Source: an uncultured Bacteroidales bacterium
Lineage (GTDB): Bacteria; Bacteroidota; Bacteroidia; Bacteroidales; WCHB1-69
Assembly (NCBI GenBank): GCA_946413585.1
Contig: CAMKLG010000009.1
Coordinates: 1 to 64,000, forward strand
Reading direction: 5' to 3'
Length of the DNA: 64,000 bases
The translations under genes were made by a program, and so were the position numbers. Position 1 is the stretch's first letter; each line of letters begins with the position of its first letter. Shown here in pieces: positions 1 to 9,100 of the stretch. The notes below the pieces were generated by a model. The model made no database searches. It was not told the origin of the DNA and worked only from the letters and a program-made list of their open reading frames with translations.

Positions 1-58
1 GTTTAGGGTTTAGAGTTTAGGGTTTAGAGTTTAGGGTTTAGAGTTTAGGGTTTAGGGT
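1..58. repeat. Heptanucleotide array (GTTTAGG/GTTTAGA)
   Basis: About eight 7-bp units alternate between GTTTAGG and GTTTAGA, starting at the window edge, so the array may extend leftwards. The units resemble plant-type telomere repeats. The same motif recurs between genes at 17.36-17.43 kb and 35.64-35.67 kb, so it is an interspersed intergenic repeat and not a chromosome end. From 60 to 198 the DNA stays low in complexity, with many degenerate AACCAAC/CTAACTAA words, and holds no gene I can support. Confidence 0.9.
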
Positions 59-198
59 TATACGGTTACACGGTTAAGGATGGAGGTGCCAACAGCACAG
101 CAACCAACAATGTAACCAACCAACAGCCGAAGGCTAACTAACATGAAATAACTAACACATAGTAACCAACAACGAAGCTCACCAACAGAAAAACAAGA

Positions 199-3117
199 AT
201 GTCAGGATTTCTTTCGAAGATTATTGGGAAAATTTTGGGCGATGGAAGCGTTCCGTTGCATGATGTGGCGGTGATTTTGCCGAATAGGCGTGCGCAACGG
301 TATTTGTTGCAGGGTCTTTCTGAACGGAACGGGCGGAAGCCGATGTTCGCGCCGCAGATTTTCCCTATGGAAGAGTTTGTGGGGTGGCTCTCACCCCTCA
401 AGGTTATTGACCCTGTCACCCAGTTACTTCGTTTACGCACCGTGACGCGCGGCTATCCGGGTTCTCGTTTCGAGTTACATCAGCTGCTCTCTTGGGGCAC
501 AGCCTTCCTGAAAGATATCAGTGACATGGATATGCAGCTGCAAAATGTGCCAGCCATTCTGCGTGAGTCGGCCAAGGCGGCTCAGTTTGAGATACCCTTT
601 GGCAAAGACGAGCTCTCCGAAACAGATCGTGAGAAGCTGATATTCAACGAATTACTTGCCGATATTTTCGGTCATTTGAAGACTTTGTTGCAACAAAATG
701 GAGAGGCATACGAAGGCATGATTTATCGCGACTGTGTCGAGAATATTGCCGCTTATGCACAGAAAGTGCCCTTCAAGAGGTTGATTTTCGCTGGATTCTA
801 TGCTCTCTCGCCTGCTGAGCTCCGCATTATCCGCTATTTTCAGGAACATTTCCAGACGGAAGTCTATTTCGATGTGGATCCTTTCTATTGCCAGTTGGAT
901 GAGCGCACGAAAGGAACCCAATTGCAAAGGGAGCCTGCCTTTTTTATCCAGCGTGACTGCAAACAACTGAATATCGACCCTAAAGAATTGACCTTTTACG
1001 ATGACAATTTCGCATCGATACCCAAAAATGTGAAGATTATTTCCACTTCCAAGAATATGCGGCAGATTTACTGTGCGATTCGCGAGGTGGAACGTATTCA
1101 AAAGGAAAAAACAGCGCAACTGGCAGATAAAGAATCGATTGTAGATATGTCGGATACGGCCGTGGTATTATGTGATGAGAATCTGCTGTTCCCGTTTTTG
1201 ACAGCCTATCGTCCTGATAGGGTGAGGGTTAACGCCACGATGGGTTTCCCTTTCAATGCAACGCCCGTATGGTCGCTGTTGTTGCAGGTGATCGCGGTCT
1301 ATGAGTCTGCGTTTTCCCTTACAGCTGATGATGCGGCAGAGTTGTCCTTCAGTGGTGAGCAGGTGCAGCGTCTCTCAAACCACGAGCTGCTTCGTGCCGA
1401 AAACCCCTCCCCGGCGTTTTTCACAACGGTGATGCGTTATTCGCAACTTCCTCAAAAAGAGTACTTTGATAATTGCAGGAAGACAGAAATCGGTCGTTAC
1501 TTTCCAAGAGTGTTAAGACATTTTTGCCAGTGCGCGGCCTGTTTGACAGAAGTGAAGATTTATCAGCAGTTGTGGCAGGAAGTAGATAAGAAACTTACTG
1601 ATACACAATCTCTTTTTGAAGCTTGTTTTGCGGCGGAAGAAGTGGTGGATTTCGCCTTTGCAAAGTACTCCGTCACGAAGGCACTCGGGGAAATTTCCAT
1701 CGCGATGCCAGGCGACCCGGATAAGGGATTGCAGGTGATGGGACTTTTGGAAACACGTATGATGGACTTCAAGAACATCATCATGATTTCGGTGAACGAG
1801 GGGCTTCTGCCCAAAGGCATCACCTATGATTCGTTGCTCCCGTTCGATTTCAAGTACAAATTTGATGGTGAGGAGGCGTTGCCCAATTACCTTTACCAGG
1901 ATCAAGTTTATGCCTATCACTTTTTCCGACTTTTGCAACGCGCTGAGGATGTGACGCTTATCTATAACAGTGCTTCAGATGCCACTCTGGCGGAAAAGAG
2001 TCGGTTCATTTCTCAGTTGGAGTATGAGGTGAAAGCGCAGTCGTTGGAGAAAACGATTCAAATTGAGCATGAAAAGTTGGATTTTGATCTCGTTTTGCCA
2101 GTTCGAGGACCTGTTTCTATGCCCAAAACGGCTGAAATTATGCAAAAACTCCATCAATATGCTTTTTCCGCCTCTTCGTTGCAATCGTACATCCGTTGTC
2201 CGTTGCAGTTCTATTTTCAACATTTGATCAAGATTCGTGAACCGCAGGCCTTGACCGACAATCTGGAAGCGTATGAGTTAGGCACTGTCATTCACGGAGT
2301 CTATAAATTGGCGTTCGATGTCATTGCGAAAGAACCAGATGCAAGTCGGTATAGTGCTATTTTACAGCAGTTTATAGATCATTGTGACGAGTTGGTTTGT
2401 CAAGAAATACGTAAGCTTCAGGGGCGCGAGTCGCTGACCGACGAAGCGTTAAATCAAGGAGCTTGGCGCATCAATCGAAAAATGATCGATGAGACGGTTT
2501 GTCAGTATTTGGAAATAGCAAAGACAGAGCTGATTACGCTTCCTTGGAAGGTGCTCGCCAACGAAATGCCAGTAGATATTCGGGATTATTTGGTGATTCC
2601 GATAGACGGCCGGTCTTCCTTCCCCGTTCGTATGGTGGGCAGTTTGGATCGCGTGCAGAAAAACGGTGCGGAAGTGCAGATTTTGGACTACAAGACCGGC
2701 AAGGTGGAAGAAGGAAAGCTGAAAATCAAGGTGAAAAGTGGCACTGAAAATGACGAAGAGGTGCAACGTGCTGCCATTAAAACCATTTTCACTGATGTCA
2801 ACCACGACAAGCTGTTCCAATTGGTGATGTATGCTCTGATGTACGATCATCTGACGAATGGGCAAACACCGAATATCCGGGCGGGTATCATTAGTACGCG
2901 CGAGGTGAATAAGAAAAACCCGGCATATATGCTGCCGGGTAGTATCTTGAATGATTATAACATACTGACTTATAAAACTTTACTCAAGGAAGAACTGAAT
3001 CTCTTATTCTGCCAAATCTTTGACGACAGCACTCCGTTCACACAAACCGACGACGAGAAGGTGTGTCGGAATTGTGATTTTGTTCATTTGTGCGGGAGGC
3101 AGACAGTGAGTAGTTGA
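199..3117 (+). CDS. AddB-like PD-(D/E)XK nuclease family protein
   Basis: This 972-residue protein resembles the AddB/RecB-type nuclease subunits of Bacteroidota, which process DNA double-strand ends for recombination in the cytoplasm. The C-terminal nuclease domain shows the PD-(D/E)XK core ILDYKTG (Asp830, Lys832). It also has the four cysteines expected for an AddB-type iron-sulfur staple: Cys667 in CPLQFYF, then Cys956, Cys959 and Cys965 in CRNCDFVHLC. The N-terminal part has the inactive-helicase-like PNRRAQRYLLQG region; I see no good Walker A motif, as in AddB. The length fits the family (about 950-1000). The start is the first ATG of the open frame and follows an A-rich leader. No addA partner lies in the window; it could be to the left. 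The gene converges on folD across a heptamer array. Confidence 0.85.
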   Translation: MSGFLSKIIGKILGDGSVPLHDVAVILPNRRAQRYLLQGLSERNGRKPMFAPQIFPMEEFVGWLSPLKVIDPVTQLLRLRTVTRGYPGSRFELHQLLSWGTAFLKDISDMDMQLQNVPAILRESAKAAQFEIPFGKDELSETDREKLIFNELLADIFGHLKTLLQQNGEAYEGMIYRDCVENIAAYAQKVPFKRLIFAGFYALSPAELRIIRYFQEHFQTEVYFDVDPFYCQLDERTKGTQLQREPAFFIQRDCKQLNIDPKELTFYDDNFASIPKNVKIISTSKNMRQIYCAIREVERIQKEKTAQLADKESIVDMSDTAVVLCDENLLFPFLTAYRPDRVRVNATMGFPFNATPVWSLLLQVIAVYESAFSLTADDAAELSFSGEQVQRLSNHELLRAENPSPAFFTTVMRYSQLPQKEYFDNCRKTEIGRYFPRVLRHFCQCAACLTEVKIYQQLWQEVDKKLTDTQSLFEACFAAEEVVDFAFAKYSVTKALGEISIAMPGDPDKGLQVMGLLETRMMDFKNIIMISVNEGLLPKGITYDSLLPFDFKYKFDGEEALPNYLYQDQVYAYHFFRLLQRAEDVTLIYNSASDATLAEKSRFISQLEYEVKAQSLEKTIQIEHEKLDFDLVLPVRGPVSMPKTAEIMQKLHQYAFSASSLQSYIRCPLQFYFQHLIKIREPQALTDNLEAYELGTVIHGVYKLAFDVIAKEPDASRYSAILQQFIDHCDELVCQEIRKLQGRESLTDEALNQGAWRINRKMIDETVCQYLEIAKTELITLPWKVLANEMPVDIRDYLVIPIDGRSSFPVRMVGSLDRVQKNGAEVQILDYKTGKVEEGKLKIKVKSGTENDEEVQRAAIKTIFTDVNHDKLFQLVMYALMYDHLTNGQTPNIRAGIISTREVNKKNPAYMLPGSILNDYNILTYKTLLKEELNLLFCQIFDDSTPFTQTDDEKVCRNCDFVHLCGRQTVSS

Positions 3118-3205
3118 GAGGGTTGAGGGTTGAGAGTTGAGGGTTGAGAGTTGAGGGTTGAGAGTTGAGGGTTGAAGGTTGAGGGTTGAGGGTTGAGGGT
3201 CAAAG
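3113..3205. repeat. Heptanucleotide array (GTTGAGG/GTTGAGA)
   Basis: About twelve 7-bp units of GTTGAGG, GTTGAGA and one GTTGAAG begin at the stop codon of the nuclease gene and fill most of the space to the 3' end of folD. There is no gene and no clear terminator hairpin here. Confidence 0.9.
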
Positions 3206-3230
3206 TCAAAGTTCAATAGAGGATAGAACA

Positions 3231-4103
3231 TCACATCTTTTTCATACGTGCTGTTAGGGTGTTTTGCAGGAGGCAGGCGGTGGTCATGGAGCCTGTGCCG
3301 CCGGGTGTGGGCGTGATGGCATCGCATTTTTTGGAGACCTCGTCGAAGAGCACGTCGCCGCAAAGACGATAGCCTTTGGGCAACTCAGGCGCGTTGAGGC
3401 GGTGGATGCCCACGTCGATGACGGTAGCGCCCTCCTTCACATAGTCGGCGGTGATCATCTCGGGTTGTCCGATGGCCACGATGAGGATGTCAGCGTTTTT
3501 ACATACCTTCTTCAGATCTTTGGTATGGCTATGGCAAACGGTGACCGTGGCGTTGATACTCTTTTGTAACATTAACATTGCCAACGGTTTACCGACGATG
3601 TTGCTACGACCTACGATGACGCAGTTTTTGCCTTTCGTTTCGATATTGCTGCGTTGAATCAGCTCAATGACCCCATGCGGAGTGGCTGGAAGATAGCACT
3701 CTTTGCCCAACAGGAGGTTGCCCATGTTCTCAGGATGGAAGCAGTCCATGTCCTTTTGTGGACTCACGTGTGCCGTCACTTTGTCGATGGAAATCTGTTT
3801 TGGCAGCGGCATCTGGATGATGTAGCCGTCAATTTCATCGTCTTGGTTGAGGAAGTCGATGGTGGCGAGGAATTCCTCTTCGGTGGTGTTGGCAGAGAGA
3901 TGATAGACGGAGGAGATGAAACCCACGCCTTTGCACTGCTTTTCGATGCTGGCGACGTAGCTAAGAGCTGCGCCGTCGTCACCTGCGATAACCACTGCGA
4001 GATGTGGCGCACGCAAACCTTTGTCTAACAATTCTTTAACCTGCATAGCGATTTCCGTCTTGATGGTGTCGGAAATCATTTTGCCGTCGATGATAGTTGC
4101 CAT
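3231..4103 (-). CDS. folD: Bifunctional methylenetetrahydrofolate dehydrogenase/cyclohydrolase FolD
   Basis: This 290-residue cytosolic enzyme of one-carbon metabolism interconverts 5,10-methylene-, methenyl- and 10-formyl-tetrahydrofolate using NADP. It is recognised from the start MATIIDGK, the QMPLPK segment, the nucleotide-binding signature VGRSNIVGKPLAMLM and the C-terminal PTPGGTGSMTT loop. The open frame extends 20 codons further upstream, but family alignment and the 7-bp gap after the preceding gene favour the ATG at 4103. Oddities: the family catalytic lysine (Y-V-x-x-K) appears as isoleucine (Tyr49, then Ile53; a lysine follows at 55). The usual KDVDGFHP is KDMDCFHP, and PGGVGPMT is PGGTGSMT. 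The dehydrogenase fold looks intact; cyclohydrolase activity is uncertain. It is probably co-transcribed with the upstream coiled-coil gene. Confidence 0.9.
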   Translation of the reverse strand: MATIIDGKMISDTIKTEIAMQVKELLDKGLRAPHLAVVIAGDDGAALSYVASIEKQCKGVGFISSVYHLSANTTEEEFLATIDFLNQDDEIDGYIIQMPLPKQISIDKVTAHVSPQKDMDCFHPENMGNLLLGKECYLPATPHGVIELIQRSNIETKGKNCVIVGRSNIVGKPLAMLMLQKSINATVTVCHSHTKDLKKVCKNADILIVAIGQPEMITADYVKEGATVIDVGIHRLNAPELPKGYRLCGDVLFDEVSKKCDAITPTPGGTGSMTTACLLQNTLTARMKKM

Positions 4104-4110
4104 AGTGCTC

Positions 4111-4929
4111 TTAATTTTGCAATTTTTCCAGTTCGGCTTTCTTCTCTTCGGTGGTTCTGGCATTTGCCTCCAATTTAGAGGTGACCTTGGCGAGATCGTT
4201 GTTCAATTTCAGCAGCGATTTCTGCATGTTGGTATGGGATTTCATAAGATTCAGCTTCTCTTTCTCCGCAGCTGCAATCTCTGCCGATAATGCCTCTTCA
4301 TGGGTTTGGTTGTAATTCTCCTTCAAGGTCTCCAAATCGCTGGTCTTTTTCTCGATTTCATTGGACAGCCTTGAGATTTCCCCATTGGTGTTCTCAATTT
4401 TTTCAGTCAATTTCTGTTTGTCTTTTTCCAATCCTTGACGTTCTTTTTCTAGGCTTGCCAGATTGTTTTTCAGCTCCTCAATGCGGAGTTTGATTTTATA
4501 GGCCTCCACATCGTTGGGCAGTCCTTCCAGGAACGTTACGATGTTGCGAGAAGTGCGAGGGTCGTTGGAGAAAGAGATACAGTTCATGTTACCGGTGGAA
4601 ACCACGAGTGTCACTTGCGTGCTTTTGTTGTTTTTCTTGCCTACCTCGGTGGTAGTGTAATAGATGTCATAACGAGCTTCGCCGAAGGCAATGCATTTTT
4701 GGTTTTCATAGACGTGAAAACCTTTCTTCTTGGAACCTTTCAAGCCGTATTGGCTTTCGAATTTGTAAGCGATGGCATCGTCAATGATGTTCGTTGGTGT
4801 GTTTTCAATGTTTATGGTGAAACCGTGGAGTTGGTCTTTGCCAAACATGGTGACAGTTTCGTTCGCTTTTTGTGCTGAAAGTGAACACACTACACATACA
4901 AATGTTAGAAATGTTGCAATTTTTTTCAT
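4111..4929 (-). CDS. Exported coiled-coil protein of unknown function
   Basis: The 272-residue protein has a signal peptide (MKKIATFLTFVCVVCSLSAQ). Next comes a folded stretch (about 21-140) with no family I recognise. From about residue 145 to the end it is a long charged coiled coil rich in Glu, Lys, Leu and Asn. The longer open frame starts 28 codons upstream, but the signal peptide identifies the ATG at 4929. It lies 7 bp upstream of folD on the same strand and 74 bp from the divergent dus gene. The location is probably periplasmic or outer-membrane associated; the role is unknown. Confidence 0.75.
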   Translation of the reverse strand: MKKIATFLTFVCVVCSLSAQKANETVTMFGKDQLHGFTINIENTPTNIIDDAIAYKFESQYGLKGSKKKGFHVYENQKCIAFGEARYDIYYTTTEVGKKNNKSTQVTLVVSTGNMNCISFSNDPRTSRNIVTFLEGLPNDVEAYKIKLRIEELKNNLASLEKERQGLEKDKQKLTEKIENTNGEISRLSNEIEKKTSDLETLKENYNQTHEEALSAEIAAAEKEKLNLMKSHTNMQKSLLKLNNDLAKVTSKLEANARTTEEKKAELEKLQN

Positions 4930-4985
4930 AATGAACAATATTTTTTTGATTTGATATTTTTCCAATCGGCAAAAATAAAAAAAAT

Positions 4986-4993
4986 TATCTTTG
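4986..4993 (+). promoter_or_regulatory. Bacteroidota -7 promoter box for dus
   Basis: TATCTTTG matches the TAnnTTTG consensus of the Bacteroidota primary sigma factor. It ends 10 bp before the dus ATG, implying an almost leaderless transcript. A convincing -33 TTG box at the usual distance is not obvious. Confidence 0.6.
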
Positions 4994-5003
4994 CCGCCCA
5001 AAA

Positions 5004-5963
5004 ATGTTGACAATAAAAGAACTTTTAAAACCTTTTGAGTTCCCTGTCTATTTGGCTCCGATGGAGGGGGTGACGGACGGGGCGTTCCGGCGTATTTGCA
5101 AGAAATATGGTGCAGATGTGTTGATTTCGGAGTTTGTCTCGTCGGATGCGCTATCCCGTGCGGTGGAGAAGAGCATTCGCAAAATGGATTTCACGGAGGA
5201 GGAGCGTCCTTACGGTGTGCAGATTTTCGGAAGTACCGAGGCGGCTCTGGTGTCGGCGGCGCAATTTGCGGCAGAGTGCCACCCTGATTTCATCGACATC
5301 AATTGGGGTTGTCCGGTTAAGAAAATTGTCAGCAAAGGGGCGGGATCGGCCATATTGCAGGACATTCCGAAGATGGTTGCGCTGACCGCCGCGGTTGTCA
5401 AGTCTGTGGATTTGCCCGTGACCGTGAAGACGCGGCTGGGGTGGGAGAGTGCGAGCAAGCCCATCGTGGAGGTGGCAGAGCGGTTGCAGGATGTGGGTAT
5501 CCAAGCCATTGCGATTCACGGGCGCACGCGGGCGCAGCAGTACGGCGGCGAAGCCGACTGGACGCTTATCGGCGAGGTGAAGAACAATCCGCGCATGACC
5601 ATCCCGGTGATCGGGAACGGAGACATCAACACGGCCGAGCGTGCGGTCGCCTTCCAGAAACGCTATGGTGTGGATGCGGTGATGATTGGTCGCGCTGCCA
5701 TCGGAAATCCATGGATATTTCAACAAATCAAGGATTTACGGGCTGGAAAACCTCTTCATGAGCCGACATACGAGGAACGAGTGGAACTTGTGTTGCAGCA
5801 TCTTCGTGAAAATGAGAAGACAAAGGGCGAGCGTGTCGCCGTACTGGAGATGCGTACCCAATACGCCGGATATTTCCGCGCTGTGCCGCATTTTAAGCCG
5901 CGCCGCATCCAGTTGATGAGTGCCATGACCATCGCCGAATGCGAGCAAATCTTGCGCGGTTGA
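5004..5963 (+). CDS. dus: tRNA-dihydrouridine synthase (DusB-like)
   Basis: This 319-residue FMN enzyme reduces specific uridines in tRNA to dihydrouridine in the cytoplasm. Visible family features are the YLAPMEGVTD flavin-binding start (residues 17-26), the catalytic cysteine in NWGCPVKK (Cys103), VTVKTRLGW, the IHGRTRAQQYGG loop, VIGNGDI and the phosphate-binding GRAAIGNPW. The length is normal for the family. The ATG at 5004 sits just after the promoter box and leaves a plausible short N-terminus before the barrel. It is transcribed divergently from the coiled-coil/folD pair. DusB/NifR3 is the closest subgroup by eye, but substrate positions cannot be assigned. Confidence 0.93.
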   Translation: MLTIKELLKPFEFPVYLAPMEGVTDGAFRRICKKYGADVLISEFVSSDALSRAVEKSIRKMDFTEEERPYGVQIFGSTEAALVSAAQFAAECHPDFIDINWGCPVKKIVSKGAGSAILQDIPKMVALTAAVVKSVDLPVTVKTRLGWESASKPIVEVAERLQDVGIQAIAIHGRTRAQQYGGEADWTLIGEVKNNPRMTIPVIGNGDINTAERAVAFQKRYGVDAVMIGRAAIGNPWIFQQIKDLRAGKPLHEPTYEERVELVLQHLRENEKTKGERVAVLEMRTQYAGYFRAVPHFKPRRIQLMSAMTIAECEQILRG

Positions 5964-6015
5964 TACGCGGTTAAAATTGTTGATTTTTTTTTCGTCAATC
6001 ATTTAACTTTTTTAT

Positions 6016-6023
6016 TATCTTTG
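6016..6023 (+). promoter_or_regulatory. Bacteroidota -7 promoter box for the 3305-residue surface protein
   Basis: TATCTTTG matches TAnnTTTG and lies 149 bp upstream of the ATG at 6173, giving a long 5' leader of about 145 nt. The sequence TTATCTTTGCC is identical to that in front of dus, which supports it as a real element. Confidence 0.6.
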
Positions 6024-6172
6024 CCACCTTATTTGTATATTGGTGTAAGGCAGGCTTTGAAGGGAGATGAATATGCCATTTTCAAATAGGAAAACACTAT
6101 CTCTGAAAGGGAGTGTGTGATACTTAATTTTTTGATAATAAATAAGATAGATAAGAAAAAAAGAATACCGAT

Positions 6173-9100
6173 ATGAAAAAATTATTATTCCTTTTGGCAG
6201 TAGCTTTGGCACCTGTTATCCTGTGGGCTCAACACATGGATACACTGCACGTTTATACCGAAAAATTTGACGGTAGTACTGTCTCAACGAACACTTCGAC
6301 CACATTTAGGCCCGCAGGAGACTGGCGTGTTGTGGGTCCGGGAATTACCTATCCTGATGAATGGAGTTTTCTGCCGTTGTCCAAGTCGGCTCCGAATTCC
6401 TACCACAGCCCCGTTTATTCCACTTCGGGCCCTTCAAACGGTTATACTCAGGCTATCCCGTTGAATGGCGCAGGATTCACTGTGAATTACATCTACTTCG
6501 ATTTTGACCACATCTGTAAGGTCAATGCGTTGGATAATGCCACCATTTATTACCAAGTGGCTCAAGGAGTAGATGAGGATGGTAACTACAACTGGGGTAC
6601 CTGGAAGGTGCTGAACTTTAACAGTAATAGCGCGAACTATTATGGTGATGCCAAAGGTAGCTCGTCGGCCATCATGGGCGGTAAATTCTCGGATGCTACC
6701 TATTCCAACTGGAACTCAAACAACCCTTCTGCCCAGCCGAATAACAACTGGTGGCACCATGAGATGATTGATATTTCCTCCGTTATTTTAAATGAGGGTT
6801 CCAACCCGACGCACTTCAGACTCGAATTTCGTCTGAATAAGGTTTCTCCTTCTACATCCGGAACCGAAGTCTGTGCAGGTTGGTATGTTGATAATTTGGT
6901 AGTCAGGTTGTCCAACTGTGAGTTGATAAAACCTGCGATTACCATGCAAGCACCTTTCTATTATAACACTAACGCTTCTTTCGTCAATCAGGTGGGACCT
7001 TTCAATATCAAAGCGAAACTGTTTGATAATGATACTATTGCAGAAAACACGGTCTCTTTCACATACGAGATTAACAGCGGTCCGACGGTTACTGTGCCCA
7101 ACGCGGGTGCATTCACCAGTAATGTGTTGAATGCCAATGGACACACTATCCAAGCTCAGTGGGAGCTTCCTATCGTTTGTTACCAAGATACGATTCATTA
7201 TCACATTTATATGGAGGATACGCATGGTAGTTCCACCCGTTTCGATACCTTTTTGGTGGCGCACCACAACTATCCCAGTATTCATCAAAACGATATCCGT
7301 ATTGACAGCTTGAACAGCGGTCAGTTGCCGCACTGCCTGTTTACGGGTGAGCCGCAAGAAATCATTGTCTATTTCACCAACCGAAGCGATGCCGCACATT
7401 CTCCCACGACGAATTCCATGACCTCTGGTACTTTCAAGATTGAGGTGCGGGACGAAGCGGGTGTGCTTTTCCATGAACAGACTCGTACTTGGACTGGTGA
7501 TATCTGTTTCGACGTTCCCTCATCCTTGTCGTTAGGAACATTCCTGCCGCACCACGGTTTCAACGAAGTGACGGTTTATGTTGTTACCCGTAATGGTCAA
7601 GTCGATGGTTTTCATAATAATGACACCATCTCGGTAACACCCTATTCTTGCGACAGCTTGATGAGCGGGCACTATACTGTGGGCGGTACTAATCCGGATT
7701 TTGTTGACATCAACGCCGTTAAACAATCGTTGAATTACTGTGGATTGGGAGGCCCGGTGGTCTTCCACCTCCGTCCCGGCACGTATTCGGGCCTCGTGTT
7801 TGACTCCTTATATGTTGGGCAATCCTCGGTGAACACCATCACTTTCCAAGGTGACGATGTGAACTCGGTGATTGTCACGAACAACAGGACGGATGCGGGT
7901 GCCAATGTTTTCGGCGCTGTGACGCTTGTGCATGTGAACAATTACATATTCAAGAACTTAACCCTTCAGGCGAACGACAATGCTACGGCATCCAGAGGCG
8001 TGGTCCTTCGCGGTAACGGAAGTACCAACATCTTGTTCGACGGATGTCATATCACGGCGCACAATACCCATACTACCGCGACGACCAGCTGCGGCATCAG
8101 CCGTACGACTGCAGCTACGCAAATCCCTGACAGCGTGACGATTCGTAACTGTACGATTACAGGCGGTAATTTCGGTATCCATTATGTGGGTTCTAACAGC
8201 AAAAAGAATTACGTTGTCATTGAAGGTTGTAATATTACTTCTTGTTATAGAGGTATTTATACCAATTACACCAATGGCGCTATTACCAATAACCACATCA
8301 AACAGGTCTCTTCTGTGAACCCGCAAGTCTTCAGCGGTATCTATTCCAACTATGTGGTAGGTGCTGATATCAATGGTAATACCGTGGATTCTGTGAGCCG
8401 TTTGGAATATGCTATCTATTTGGGCAATGCCACCTTGTCGAATTTCTATGTTCGCAACAACCATGTCAAAACCGGTTACGGTAATGTGGGTATCTATGTG
8501 ACCAACAGTTCTTCTTCGAATACGGTTACGGGTTATTTGTATAACAATGAAGTGATACTTTACCCTGTGACTGCTGCCAACAGCTATGCTATGCAAATCA
8601 ATAGCAGTAACAACCTCCAGTTGATTAACAACAGCTTGTTGGCTAAGTCTGACGCTCCGTACAGCAATTCAGCTGCGTTGTATATTAGCAATAACAACAA
8701 TACATATATATACAATAATTTATTATTGAACCAAGTGGTTTGTTCAGATAATACGGGATATCCGCTTTATTTGAACGGAACATCAAGAACAACAGGTAGT
8801 TATAATGATTTGTATTCTAACTCTGGAGTAGTGGCCTATAAGACGGTCGCCAGAAACACAATCAGTGAGTTCGAGGCAGCGGATACGAACATGTCGCACA
8901 ACATTTCGATGTTACCTCTGATTGCCAATACGTCAGAAAGCTTACTGCCCACTTCCTTTACGGGTTTGGAGTGCTGGCGTAACACCAACGTACAGAAGGA
9001 TATTCGTGATCAAAACCGTAGTGAGGTTACCTACATGGGTGCGTATGCAGATCAGATTCCTGCCGTTGACGCTGCTTTGACGGCATTGGTGAGCCCGTCA

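Noticed and set aside
1-58. Telomere-like TTTAGGG repeats suggesting a linear chromosome end or eukaryotic DNA
   Set aside because: The same units occur between ordinary bacterial genes at 17.4 and 35.6 kb, and the surrounding genes are clearly Bacteroidales.
4103-4163. 20-residue N-terminal extension of FolD
   Set aside because: It overlaps the coiled-coil gene and lacks family similarity; the family starts at MATIIDGK.
6067-6120. 17-residue leader peptide in the 5' UTR of the 3305-residue protein
   Set aside because: It has a GGGAG-like sequence before its ATG, but Bacteroidota rarely use such sites, and I see no regulatory amino-acid run or attenuator hairpin.
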